DNA of 22,879 nucleotides from Candidatus Omnitrophota bacterium (GTDB lineage: Bacteria; Omnitrophota; Gorgyraeia; Gygaellales; Profunditerraquicolaceae), in NCBI GenBank assembly GCA_030691585.1, contig JAUYEC010000170.1:1-22879 (forward strand), written 5' to 3'. The position numbers and the translations under genes were made by a program. This document shows positions 8,672 through 17,235 of this stretch, piece by piece (position 1 is the stretch's first letter; the number at the start of each line of letters is the position of its first letter). The notes under the pieces were generated by a model. That model made no database searches, had not been told where the DNA came from, and was given only the letters and a program-made list of their open reading frames with translations.

Positions 8672-9739
8672 ATGAAGATACTTTTTATACTTCCATATCC
8701 TACGGAGGGGCCCAGCAACCGTTACAGGGTAGAGCAATATCTTCCCTTCCTGACAGAGAACGGCATCAAATGGCGTCTGCGGCCGTTTATATCTTCGGGA
8801 TTTTATAAGATGCTTTATTCCCGGGGGCATAATTTCAGGAAGCTCGCTTATTTTATTATAAGCTGCGCAAAAAGATTCGCCGATATCTTCAGGGCGAATA
8901 AGTACGATATCGTTTTTATACACATTGAGGCATTTCCCTTCGGCCCGCCGTTACTTGAAATGTTGTTCCGTTTTATGGGCAAAAAGATAATTTTTGATTT
9001 TGAAGACGCGATATATCTATCAAGCGGCAAGGGCATGTTCAAGTGGTTGAAAAATCCAAAGAAATTCTATTTGAATTTACGGCTTAGCAGTCGCGTCATT
9101 GTTTGTAATAACTATCTGTTAAACAGCCTCTCTATGTATAATCCCGGTATAACGGTGATCCCGACCTCCATTGACACGGCCAAGTTCAAGGTAAAGGATC
9201 ACAGGCAAACAAATAATAAGATCCTGATCGGCTGGATCGGCAGCCATACTACGCTGCCTTGCCTGAAACAAATAGTCCCTGTCCTGCAGGAGCTTTCCAA
9301 AAAATATGAATTCGATTTCAAAATAATCGGCGGCGGATGCAGGGTAAGTTTTCCGGGAGTCAGCGTGCTTAACCAGAAATGGACGCTCGAAGAGGAGGTT
9401 GCCAATTTTCAGGGCCTCGATATCGGGGTTTATCCTTTGCCGGATAATGAATGGGCGCTGGCGAAAACCCCTTTTAAAACGATCCAATATATGGCCGTGG
9501 GGGTGCCTGTGGTCGCGTCATCTGTGGGCGGCAATAAGGAGATCATACGGGACGGCGTTAACGGATTTCTTGCTGCTTCCGGGCAGGAATGGATAAATAA
9601 GCTTTCGCTTTTGATCGAGGACGCCGGGCTGCGCCGCAAAATAGGTCTGGAGGGCAGAAGGACGGTGGAAGAGAAGTATTCCCTGAAAATTAATGCTCCG
9701 AAATTTTTGGAGGTAATGCAGCTTTTACAGGACCGGTAA
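8672..9739 (+). CDS. Glycosyltransferase family 4 (GT-B fold)
   Basis: A 355-residue GT4 enzyme. The N terminus shows ILPYPTEGPSNRYRVEQY, an acceptor-side motif of this subgroup, then FDFEDAIYLS. The donor half shows VIPTSIDTAKF, IGWIGSHTT and KTPFKTIQYMAVGVPVVASS, then GVNGFLA and a C-terminal helix ending near KYSL. In most GT4 proteins the position before YMA is glutamate (the second E of EX7E); here it is glutamine, which I recall as usual in this subgroup rather than a loss of function. Sugar donor and linkage are unknown. It starts 3 bases after the flavoprotein stop and ends 1 base before the next start, so it sits in the same transcript. Confidence 0.93.
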   Translation: MKILFILPYPTEGPSNRYRVEQYLPFLTENGIKWRLRPFISSGFYKMLYSRGHNFRKLAYFIISCAKRFADIFRANKYDIVFIHIEAFPFGPPLLEMLFRFMGKKIIFDFEDAIYLSSGKGMFKWLKNPKKFYLNLRLSSRVIVCNNYLLNSLSMYNPGITVIPTSIDTAKFKVKDHRQTNNKILIGWIGSHTTLPCLKQIVPVLQELSKKYEFDFKIIGGGCRVSFPGVSVLNQKWTLEEEVANFQGLDIGVYPLPDNEWALAKTPFKTIQYMAVGVPVVASSVGGNKEIIRDGVNGFLAASGQEWINKLSLLIEDAGLRRKIGLEGRRTVEEKYSLKINAPKFLEVMQLLQDR

Positions 9740-9740
9740 T

Positions 9741-10718
9741 ATGGAAAATAAATATGACAGGGGCGGCACCCAAAAAGAGTCCTACTTAAAGTCCGAGGTC
9801 ATGAACGTGGATTGTCCGCTGTGCGGTGCGGACAATTGCCGCAAGATCTATGTTGAAAGAGGGAGCCTCGGAATAGTCTCGTGTAATAACTGTGGCCTTA
9901 TCTATGTGAACCCGCGCCTGGCGCATCCGGAGGCCATATACAGCGGAAACGCCGAAAAATATTTCCAGGAAGCCAGGTTGATATTTGAGGGGAAATTGCC
10001 GCACCACAGGGATAAAAATTACCGGGATGACCTTAAGTTGATCCGGCGCTATAAGCCGGCGGGTAACTTCCTGGATGTAGGTACCAACATGGGTTTTTTC
10101 TTGAGGAATGCCAAAAATTGGAAGGGATGGGAAATTTATGGCGTAGAGCCGTCCGTTTCGCTCTCGGAAATGGCCAGGCGCTATTTCGGCCTTAATGTCA
10201 AAACCGCTTTTTTGGAAAATGCCGGTTTTAAAGCCGATTTCTTCGATATTGTAACGCTCACGGATGTTTTTGAGCATATCGCCGACCCGTCCGTGTTGCT
10301 GGCGGAAATTAAAAGAGTCATAAAACCCGACGGCGTCCTGTTTATCAAAGTTCCCAATGGCATGTTCAATATTTTTAAATTACGGCTCGCAAAGTTGACC
10401 GGAAGGCTCAAAAAGCACGATATTTTTGATTCATATGAACACGTGGTCCATTATTCCGCGGATACCCTTAAAATGATGCTCGAGAAGGCGGGTTTTAAGG
10501 TAATCAAATTCAAGATAGGCAAACCTATCCAGCTTCCTGTCTGGCACAATCTGGTGGGGTATTATTACCAGTATCCCTCGCCCTGGGTGCTCGACTGCAA
10601 AAGACGCTTAGCCAGGGACATTTTATATTATTTATCCAAAATGGAATTCTATCTGTGTTTAAAGAAAGTCGGCTTCCTGGCGCCTAATATTATCGCTGTC
10701 GCGAAGAAATCAAACTAA
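9741..10718 (+). CDS. SAM-dependent methyltransferase with N-terminal zinc ribbon
   Basis: A 325-residue class I methyltransferase. The N terminus has two cysteine pairs, CPLCG (C25, C28) and CNNCG (C48, C51), which fit a zinc ribbon. The Rossmann core follows: FLDVGTNMGFFL is motif I with a T-N-M in place of the common G-C-G-x-G, then YGVEPS, the acidic motif II residue. Next come FDIVTLTDVFEHIADP and VIKPDGVLFIKVPN. The C-terminal third has basic and aromatic residues and may bind the acceptor. Zinc-ribbon methyltransferases occur in glycan and antibiotic sugar pathways, some as C-methyltransferases (NovU/TylC3 type), but this protein is shorter than those. The likely substrate is a sugar of this locus. 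Confidence 0.9.
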   Translation: MENKYDRGGTQKESYLKSEVMNVDCPLCGADNCRKIYVERGSLGIVSCNNCGLIYVNPRLAHPEAIYSGNAEKYFQEARLIFEGKLPHHRDKNYRDDLKLIRRYKPAGNFLDVGTNMGFFLRNAKNWKGWEIYGVEPSVSLSEMARRYFGLNVKTAFLENAGFKADFFDIVTLTDVFEHIADPSVLLAEIKRVIKPDGVLFIKVPNGMFNIFKLRLAKLTGRLKKHDIFDSYEHVVHYSADTLKMMLEKAGFKVIKFKIGKPIQLPVWHNLVGYYYQYPSPWVLDCKRRLARDILYYLSKMEFYLCLKKVGFLAPNIIAVAKKSN

Positions 10719-10736
10719 CTTTTTTGGGATCAGGCT

Positions 10737-12626
10737 ATGTGCGGAATTTGCGGGATCATAGATAACGGTAACGGGCAGATCAATAAAGAGGCCCTTTTGA
10801 ATATGTGCCGGAATATGCGCCATCGCGGGCCGGACGACGAGGGGATCTTTACGGATATTTCAGCCCCCGGGCCAAGTGCCGGCCTGGGGCACAGGCGGCT
10901 CAAGATCATTGACCTGTCCGAGGCCGGGCGCCAGCCTATGTGCAATGAAGATGAAAGTGTGTGGCTGGCCTTTAACGGAGAGATCTATAATTTTCATGAA
11001 TTAAGGGAGGAGCTTCTAAAACGGGGCCATAAATTCCGCTCTAACACCGATACGGAATGCCTTATACATCTATATGAGGACCACGGCCGGGACTGTGTTA
11101 AATACCTGCGCGGCATGTTCGCTTTTGCCGTCTGGGACAAGAGGGACAAAAGCCTTTTACTGGCCAGGGACAGGGCCGGCAAAAAACCGCTCGTCTATTA
11201 CCATAAAAACGGAAAATTTTATTTCGCTTCAGAATTCTCTTCATTATTGGCAAGCGGCGCGATAGATAAACAGATAAATTCCGAAGCTCTTAATTACTAT
11301 CTGACTTTTGGCTATATCCCGGCCCCCTTTACGATCTATAAGGATGTATTCAAGCTTCCCGCGGCGCATATTCTTTTATTCAAGGATAATACGGTTAACA
11401 TAATGAAATATTGGGAGCTTGATTATAGTAATAAGATCAAGATCTCCGAACAGGACGCGGCGGATGAAGTATTGAGGTTGTTGAGGCAAGCCGTCAAGAT
11501 CAGGTTGTATAGCGATGTCCCCTTAGGAGCTTTTTTAAGCGGAGGAATCGATTCCAGTACCGTAGTCGCCTTGATGAGTGAATTGTCCGGCAAAAGGGTA
11601 AAGACATTTTCCATAGGTTTTAAGGAAAGCGATTATAACGAGCTTAAGTACGCCAGGAACATTGCCCGCAGGTTTGATACTGAGCATAATGAACTTATCG
11701 TTGAACCGAAGGCAATGGAGATCCTCCCGTTATTAGTTGAGCGTTACGGCGAGCCTTATGCCGACTCTTCCTGCATCCCGACATATTACGTAGCGCAACA
11801 AACACGGCGATACGTCACCGTTGCCTTAAACGGTGACGGAGGAGATGAGGTGTTTGCCGGATACGACAGGTATCAGGCGATGCTGGCGGCGGAAATGATA
11901 CCCGGCGCGCTGAAGATGATGGCCAAAAGCGCCGCCGCTTTATTGCCGGATTCCGTTAATTTTAAGAGCAGGTCAAGGAGAGTTAAAAGATTCATTAACG
12001 GCGCGGTCCTGCCGCGTCAAGAGAGGTACCTTAAATGGGTCAGCATATTCGATGTTGAGATGAAAAAGAATATATATTCACGGGGCCTGGCGGACAGTAT
12101 TTCAGGCGCCCATCCTTTAAGCCTGGTCAGCCGTTTTTTAGAACCGGGCCAGGGGCTTTCTCTTCTGGATTCGCTCCTTTTGGCCGATACAATGACCTAT
12201 CTTCCTTATGACTTGTTGGTTAAGGTTGATATTACGAGCATGGCCAATTCTTTAGAAGCGCGCTCGCCATTCTTAGACCAGGAATTGATGGAGTTTGCAG
12301 CCTTGCTCCCCGCGGAATATAAAATGAAGAACTTTACAAAGAAGTATATTCTGAAAAAAGCGGTCAAAGGCTTGATTCCTGAAGAGAACATACATAGAAA
12401 AAAGATGGGTTTTGGAGTCCCGGTGGGAGACTGGTTCAGGGGCGGATTGAAAGATTTCTTATCCGAGACCGTTCTTTCCAAGGCAGCGCTGGGCAGGGGA
12501 TATTTTAATCCGGAAGCAGTGAAAAATATGGTGAAAATGCATATTGAGAAAAAAATGGACTATTCGTCCCAGATCTGGGCGCTTTTATGCCTGGAATTGT
12601 GGCATCAGAGGTTTATGGGGAAATAA
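10737..12626 (+). CDS. asnB: Asparagine synthetase-type glutamine amidotransferase
   Basis: A 629-residue protein with the full AsnB layout. The N-terminal class II glutaminase begins MCGICGII, where Cys2 becomes the nucleophile after Met removal, and includes RHRGPDDEG and NGEIYNF. The synthetase domain has the ATP pyrophosphatase loop LSGGIDSS (residues 267-274), LNGDGGDEVFAGYDRY and SLEARSPFLD. It transfers ammonia from glutamine to an AMP-activated carboxylate. In glycan loci, AsnB-like enzymes such as Pseudomonas WbpS are known to amidate uronic acids, so sugar amidation is as plausible here as asparagine synthesis. Its neighbours (methyltransferase before; sugar dehydrogenase, carbamoyltransferase and aminotransferase after) favour a sugar role. 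The 18-base gap upstream has no clear promoter. Confidence 0.96.
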   Translation: MCGICGIIDNGNGQINKEALLNMCRNMRHRGPDDEGIFTDISAPGPSAGLGHRRLKIIDLSEAGRQPMCNEDESVWLAFNGEIYNFHELREELLKRGHKFRSNTDTECLIHLYEDHGRDCVKYLRGMFAFAVWDKRDKSLLLARDRAGKKPLVYYHKNGKFYFASEFSSLLASGAIDKQINSEALNYYLTFGYIPAPFTIYKDVFKLPAAHILLFKDNTVNIMKYWELDYSNKIKISEQDAADEVLRLLRQAVKIRLYSDVPLGAFLSGGIDSSTVVALMSELSGKRVKTFSIGFKESDYNELKYARNIARRFDTEHNELIVEPKAMEILPLLVERYGEPYADSSCIPTYYVAQQTRRYVTVALNGDGGDEVFAGYDRYQAMLAAEMIPGALKMMAKSAAALLPDSVNFKSRSRRVKRFINGAVLPRQERYLKWVSIFDVEMKKNIYSRGLADSISGAHPLSLVSRFLEPGQGLSLLDSLLLADTMTYLPYDLLVKVDITSMANSLEARSPFLDQELMEFAALLPAEYKMKNFTKKYILKKAVKGLIPEENIHRKKMGFGVPVGDWFRGGLKDFLSETVLSKAALGRGYFNPEAVKNMVKMHIEKKMDYSSQIWALLCLELWHQRFMGK

Positions 12627-12668
12627 AAAAGAGGCTAAATCAATAACCCCGAAGGGAAGATATAAAAG

Positions 12669-13709
12669 ATGAAAAAATGGCGCGTTGGCTTGATCGGATG
12701 CGGCAGGATATCCAAGATACACACAAGCGTTTATCCGGCCTTATCGAGCGTTGAACTTGTGGCGGTATGCGATATTATCGAGGACAGGGCGCGCTCCTAT
12801 GCCGATAAATTCGGATGTCCGGCTTACCTGGATTATAAGCAGATGTTAAAGTCAGAGGACATAGATATTATCGATATATGCACGCCAACCCATATGCATG
12901 CCCGGATGGCGATAGACAGCGCCGAAGCCCGGAAGCATGTCGTCAGCGAGAAACCTGTCGCGATAACGCTTCCTGATGCCGACAGGATGATCGAGGCCTG
13001 CAGAAAAAATAATGTAAAATTGTTCGTCGTAAAACAGAACCGCTACAATCCGCCGATCGTCAAACTTAAGGAGGCCGTGGATAAAGAAAGGTTTGGCAGG
13101 ATATTCTACGGTAAGACCACGGTCTATTGGCAGCGCGACCAGCATTATTACGATGAGCACGAATGGTTCAGGACAAGGGGCATGGGCGGCGGTGTCATTA
13201 TAAACCAGGCAAGCCATAATATAGATATGCTCTGCTGGCTTATGGGCCCTGTGGACAGCGTTTTTGCCAGGATCGATACACTGACCCATAAGATCGATAC
13301 CGAAGACTTCGGGTTAGGCCTTGTAAAATTTAAAAGCGGGGCATGGGGCATCATTGAGGCGACGACCTGTGTTTTTCCAAAAAACCTGGAGGGTTCGGTT
13401 ACTATCCTCGGTGAAAACGGAACGGCCAAGGTCGGCGGCATCCAGATGAACAAGATCCAGATGTGGGAGTTCAAGGATAAAAATGATGATGAGAATATCC
13501 AGGGCCTTACGCAGGATCCGCCGAATGTTTACGGCTACGGCCATAAAACGTTTTTTGAGGACGTGTTGCGGGTATTAAACGGCGAAAATATTCCTTATGT
13601 TGACGGCAACGAAGGAAAGCTCAGCCTTGGATTGATATCGGCAATGTATGAATCGGCGGCGACGGGAAAAGAAGTTAAAATGGCGGAGTTCATCAATAAA
13701 TTACGTTGA
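12669..13709 (+). CDS. Gfo/Idh/MocA family NAD(P)-dependent sugar dehydrogenase
   Basis: A 346-residue Gfo/Idh/MocA oxidoreductase. The nucleotide-binding start is GLIGCGRISKIH (G10, G12, with serine at the third glycine position, common in this family). The conserved EKP is at residues 94-96. The catalytic region GGGVIINQASHNIDML has H183 and D186, and its wording is close to WlbA/WbpB-type UDP-N-acetylglucosaminuronate 3-dehydrogenases. Those enzymes make a 3-keto sugar that a DegT-family aminotransferase then converts to a 3-amino sugar, and such an aminotransferase is two genes downstream. This pairing is inference; other keto-sugar or inositol substrates are possible. The 42-base gap before it is the longest in the window, with GGGA-rich sequence upstream of the start. 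Confidence 0.93.
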   Translation: MKKWRVGLIGCGRISKIHTSVYPALSSVELVAVCDIIEDRARSYADKFGCPAYLDYKQMLKSEDIDIIDICTPTHMHARMAIDSAEARKHVVSEKPVAITLPDADRMIEACRKNNVKLFVVKQNRYNPPIVKLKEAVDKERFGRIFYGKTTVYWQRDQHYYDEHEWFRTRGMGGGVIINQASHNIDMLCWLMGPVDSVFARIDTLTHKIDTEDFGLGLVKFKSGAWGIIEATTCVFPKNLEGSVTILGENGTAKVGGIQMNKIQMWEFKDKNDDENIQGLTQDPPNVYGYGHKTFFEDVLRVLNGENIPYVDGNEGKLSLGLISAMYESAATGKEVKMAEFINKLR

Positions 13710-13723
13710 TCTTTAAGGAAGGG

Positions 13724-13728
13724 AAGGA
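13724..13728 (+). promoter_or_regulatory. Ribosome binding site for the carbamoyltransferase gene
   Basis: AAGGA lies six bases before ATG 13735 in a purine-rich run (13716-13728), a good Shine-Dalgarno match for a gene that does not overlap its neighbour. Confidence 0.55.
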
Positions 13729-13734
13729 CAATTT

Positions 13735-15363
13735 ATGCACATACTTGGTTTAAGCGGAGGTTTCAGGCAGGGCAATATGGACGGGGCGGCCTGCCTTATC
13801 CGGGGCAATAGTATTATCGCGGCAGCTGAAGAAGAAAGATTTGCGCGGATCAAGCACGCGCCGGGGCTGATCCCGTTGAACGCTATCAAGTATTGCCTCA
13901 GTGAGGCAAAAATATCTATTCGCGAAGTTGATCTATTGGTTTTTTCCGGTTCGACCTATAAAGGTATAAAGGATAAGTTGCGCAGTTATTTTTTATTCAG
14001 GTTCGGCAGCTGCCCTGAGATCGCCCTTGTTGAGCACCATCTTGCGCATGCCTCCAGTGCATTCTTTGTCTCCGGGTTTAAAGACGCCGGTATCCTTACT
14101 ATGGACCTTTCCGGAGACGGTATATCCACGCTTTTAGCTTATGGCAAGGGCCCAAAGATAACCAAATTAAGGGAGTTCCGCCGGCCCAATTCTTTGGGCG
14201 CGTACTATAATCTTGTTACTCAATATTTGGGATTTAACCGCAACAATGACGAATATAAAGTTATGGGCCTCTCCTCATATGGAAAGCCTGTATTTGATTT
14301 GTCCTGGTTATTGAAGAAAGACGCCGCCGGATACATCTTCAATTTGAACGCGATGAGAAAGGTGCCGGCCGGCCAGTCATTTCCTTCCATGCAGGAGCCG
14401 CTTTATAGCCGTAGCTTTCTAAATCATTTTACGCGTCCCAGGGTCCCCGGTTCCAGGATAACCCGCTACCATATGGATTTTGCCGCCAGCGCGCAGAACC
14501 TTCTTGAGGATGTGATCGTCCATCTGGCCGTTGAGCTTTATCGCCTGACCGGCAGCCGCAATTTGTGTGTTGCGGGGGGCGTGGGTTTGAATTGCGTGGC
14601 CAACGCGCGTTTGCGTAAACTTCCTTTTGTTGACAATATATTTATCCCTCCGGCGTCAAGCGATGCCGGAATGGCTATGGGTTCGGCCTTAAAGATCGCT
14701 GTGGGCCATGGCTGCAAATTCGAGCGCTTGAGCCATGCCTATTACGGGCCGGGTTATTCAAACACGGATATTGAACGCGCTTTAAAGCATATAAAATGTG
14801 ATTTCCGCCGGTGCGATAATGTCGCGAGTTTCACGGCAAAAAAGATCTCTGAAGGTAAAATAATCGGCTGGTTCCAATCGAGAATGGAATACGGGCCACG
14901 GGCCCTGGGGGCACGCTCGATTTTGGCGGATCCTGCCCCGGCAGACATGAAGGACAGGATAAACCATCTTGTTAAGTTCAGGGAATCATTCAGGCCGTTC
15001 GCTCCGTCGATATTAGAGGAGCAGGCGGCGCAGTATTTTGACGGCGCCTCTGATGCGCCGTTTATGACCATGAATTTCGATGCGCGTAAGGATAAGATAA
15101 ATAAAATGCGCGCGGTTGTGCATGTTGACGGCACATCCAGGGTGCAGACAGTAAAACGCAGCGTCAATCCAATTTATTACGATATGATCAAACATTTCTA
15201 TCGGTTGAGCTCAACGCCGGTTGTTTTAAACACAAGTTTTAATGTCAGGGATGAGCCGGTTGTCTGTACGCCTTATCAGGCCGTAGCGTCATTTTATCAA
15301 TCAGGGCTGGATTGCCTGGTGATAGGCGATTATATACTTGAAAAAAGGAAAAATAAATTATGA
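13735..15363 (+). CDS. NodU/CmcH-family O-carbamoyltransferase
   Basis: A 542-residue carbamoyltransferase that moves a carbamoyl group from carbamoyl phosphate, through carbamoyl-AMP, to a hydroxyl of an acceptor. The N-terminal Kae1-like domain begins ILGLSGGFRQGNMDGAACLI with AAAEEERFARIKHA, and shows the metal-binding histidines in VEHHLAHASSAF (H101/H102, H105) and TMDLSGDG. The C-terminal YrdC-like domain carries SRMEYGPRALGARSILADP and KFRESFRPFAPSI, then LNTSFNVRDEPVV. Known members act on antibiotics (CmcH, NovN), Nod factors (NodU) and polysaccharides. Here the acceptor is probably a sugar hydroxyl. Its stop overlaps the aminotransferase start as ATGA. Confidence 0.96.
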   Translation: MHILGLSGGFRQGNMDGAACLIRGNSIIAAAEEERFARIKHAPGLIPLNAIKYCLSEAKISIREVDLLVFSGSTYKGIKDKLRSYFLFRFGSCPEIALVEHHLAHASSAFFVSGFKDAGILTMDLSGDGISTLLAYGKGPKITKLREFRRPNSLGAYYNLVTQYLGFNRNNDEYKVMGLSSYGKPVFDLSWLLKKDAAGYIFNLNAMRKVPAGQSFPSMQEPLYSRSFLNHFTRPRVPGSRITRYHMDFAASAQNLLEDVIVHLAVELYRLTGSRNLCVAGGVGLNCVANARLRKLPFVDNIFIPPASSDAGMAMGSALKIAVGHGCKFERLSHAYYGPGYSNTDIERALKHIKCDFRRCDNVASFTAKKISEGKIIGWFQSRMEYGPRALGARSILADPAPADMKDRINHLVKFRESFRPFAPSILEEQAAQYFDGASDAPFMTMNFDARKDKINKMRAVVHVDGTSRVQTVKRSVNPIYYDMIKHFYRLSSTPVVLNTSFNVRDEPVVCTPYQAVASFYQSGLDCLVIGDYILEKRKNKL

Positions 15364-16463
15364 AACAAGCAAAAGTTAATATTTCTTTGTCCAAAGTCTA
15401 TATCGATAAAGCGCTGAAACAGAGTGTCCTGAAAGTCTTGGATTCCGGACGCTTTATACTGGGTGATGAAAGCCGGGCATTCGAGGAAGAATTCGCGCGT
15501 TTTATCGGCACGAAATTCGCCATCTTGACCGGCTCCGGCACATCGGCTATATGGTTGACTTTAATGTCTTTGGGGATAAAAGAGGGAGATGAGATAATCG
15601 TCCCCTCGCATACGGCTTTTCCTACCGTCGAGCCCATACTTAACTTGAAGGCCAGGCCCGTATTCGTGGATATAGACGATACCTATACAATCGACCCCGC
15701 GAAGATCGAAGAAAAGATCACGCGAAAGACAAAAGGCATAATTCCGGTCCATCTCTACGGGCATCCCGCGAATATGGCGGAGATAGCCAGGATTGCCCGC
15801 AAACACGGATTGTTTATCTCGGAGGATGCCTGTCAGGCCCATGGAGCTAAATTCAAGGATAGAGCAGCCGGCTCTATGGGCGTTGCTGGTTGTTTTTCTT
15901 TTTATCCTTCGAAGAACTTGACTGTTTGCGGCGACGGCGGCATCGTTACGACTGACAGTTCCCGGATCAATAAAGAGATCAGGATGTTGCGCGACCATGG
16001 CCGCGCTTCTAAATATTTACATTCTGTCAGCGGTTACAATGAACGGTTCAATGAGATACAGGCGGCTATAGGCAGATGCGGCCTTAAGCGGCTGGATGCT
16101 TTTAATTTAAGGCGCCGCGAAATCGCGGCTGCTTACGCCAAGGGCCTGAAAGGCCTCCCTGTTGTTTTGTCCCAAGAAAAGCCGTGGGCTTATCATGTCT
16201 GGCATATGTTTGTTATAAGAGCAGAGGGCCGTGATAAGATCCGGGAATATCTTTTAAATAAGGGTGTTGAAACAGGCGTTCATTATCCGGTGCCTTGTCA
16301 TTTGCAGCCGCCATTATCGGGGAAAGAGAAACAGAAGGGGCTGCCACTTACGGAAAAATATTGCAGTCAAATTTTGTCATTACCGATGCATCCCATGCTC
16401 AAGGACGCGGATGTCCGATATGTCTGCCGGCAATTAAGAGCCTATTTCCACGATGCGCGATAG
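15360..16463 (+). CDS. DegT/DnrJ/EryC1/StrS-family PLP-dependent sugar aminotransferase
   Basis: A 367-residue PLP enzyme of normal length. It shows TGSGTSAIWLTL near residue 60 for the phosphate contact, VPSHTAFPTVEPIL, EDACQAHGA with the PLP-ring aspartate, and the catalytic lysine K185 in FYPSKNLTVCGDGG. Later come LRDHGR, GYNERFNEIQAA and HVWHMFVIRAE. These enzymes transfer an amino group from glutamate to a keto sugar nucleotide. Paired with the Gfo/Idh dehydrogenase encoded upstream, it fits a WbpB/WbpE-like route to a 3-amino sugar, though a 4-amino product (ArnB/PerA-type) is not excluded. An AAGGA site lies 10 bases before the start, and the gene overlaps the methyltransferase gene by 11 bases. 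Confidence 0.95.
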   Translation: MKQAKVNISLSKVYIDKALKQSVLKVLDSGRFILGDESRAFEEEFARFIGTKFAILTGSGTSAIWLTLMSLGIKEGDEIIVPSHTAFPTVEPILNLKARPVFVDIDDTYTIDPAKIEEKITRKTKGIIPVHLYGHPANMAEIARIARKHGLFISEDACQAHGAKFKDRAAGSMGVAGCFSFYPSKNLTVCGDGGIVTTDSSRINKEIRMLRDHGRASKYLHSVSGYNERFNEIQAAIGRCGLKRLDAFNLRRREIAAAYAKGLKGLPVVLSQEKPWAYHVWHMFVIRAEGRDKIREYLLNKGVETGVHYPVPCHLQPPLSGKEKQKGLPLTEKYCSQILSLPMHPMLKDADVRYVCRQLRAYFHDAR

Positions 16464-17214
16464 AAAGACAATAGAAGAACAAACGGCGGATCTGTACGCG
16501 GACTTATTCGTTAGAACTAGCGGGGATGAATTTTATAAAAAAGCGCAAAATTATATCGATCGCACGGGACTTGAAAAAGACTGGTTTGCCGGAAAGACCT
16601 GCCTGGATGCCGGTTGCGGAAGCGGCGTTGCAAGTTACAGTTTCTCCAAGATAGATAAAACTAAAGTAATTGCCTTTGATATCGGCTATGAATGTTTAAA
16701 GATCGCCCGGAAAAATCTCGAACCGTTAAATAATTGCGCGTTGGTCCAGTCTTCGGTCGAGAGAGTTCCTTTTAAAGACGGAGCGTTTGATTTTATCAAT
16801 TGCAACGGCGTCCTGCACCACATTCCGGATATCAATAAGGCGCTATCGGAATTTTTCAGGGTGCTTAAGCCGCAAGGCCTGCTTTTTATTGGCGTTTACG
16901 GCCGCGGAGGCCTGATGAACGAGCATAAGATAAACTTTTACCGGCTATTTTCCAGGTTAGTGCCGTATTATTTGCTTCGAAAACTGCTTTTTGTAAGAAA
17001 TAAGAATGAATGGTTGGATAATCTTTGTGTCCCGATAAGGAATGCCTTTTCCGAGCAAGAGATACGCCGGATGCTATCGCGATCGGGCTTCAGCGATATC
17101 ACAAGGATCTCCCGGGATTTTTACCGCAGGCCTTGCGGTTTCCTGGAAAGATTGATCATCGGCCGGGATGGCATGTATATTCATTTTTTGGCAAAGAAGG
17201 GCGGCAGGAATTAA
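16453..17214 (+). CDS. Class I SAM-dependent methyltransferase
   Basis: A 253-residue methyltransferase of the Methyltransf_11/25 type. Motif I is CLDAGCGSGVASYSF, motif II ends in the aspartate of AFDIGYE, then come FDFINCNGVLHHIPD and FRVLKPQGLLFIGVYG. The C-terminal part is basic and aromatic and likely binds the acceptor. It overlaps the aminotransferase gene by 11 bases, a tight pairing. That arrangement recalls sugar N-methyltransferases (TylM1/DesVI) that act on the amine made by a DegT-family enzyme, but the sequence alone does not separate N- from O-methylation. The 21-base gap after it has no evident terminator. Confidence 0.92.
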   Translation: MRDRKTIEEQTADLYADLFVRTSGDEFYKKAQNYIDRTGLEKDWFAGKTCLDAGCGSGVASYSFSKIDKTKVIAFDIGYECLKIARKNLEPLNNCALVQSSVERVPFKDGAFDFINCNGVLHHIPDINKALSEFFRVLKPQGLLFIGVYGRGGLMNEHKINFYRLFSRLVPYYLLRKLLFVRNKNEWLDNLCVPIRNAFSEQEIRRMLSRSGFSDITRISRDFYRRPCGFLERLIIGRDGMYIHFLAKKGGRN

Positions 17215-17235
17215 ACACTCTCACGGCAGAATAAT

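Noticed and set aside
9786..10277. A 163-codon open frame on the minus strand
   Set aside because: It lies wholly inside the methyltransferase gene, which has clear motifs. The frame shows no recognisable domain and is a shadow of the real gene.
12627..12668. Possible promoter or terminator in the longest gap
   Set aside because: The 42-base gap shows no clear -35/-10 pair and no stem followed by a T run; it holds only purine-rich sequence that can serve as a ribosome site.
15561..15998. A 145-codon open frame on the minus strand
   Set aside because: It is opposite the aminotransferase gene, whose PLP motifs are intact in the plus frame.
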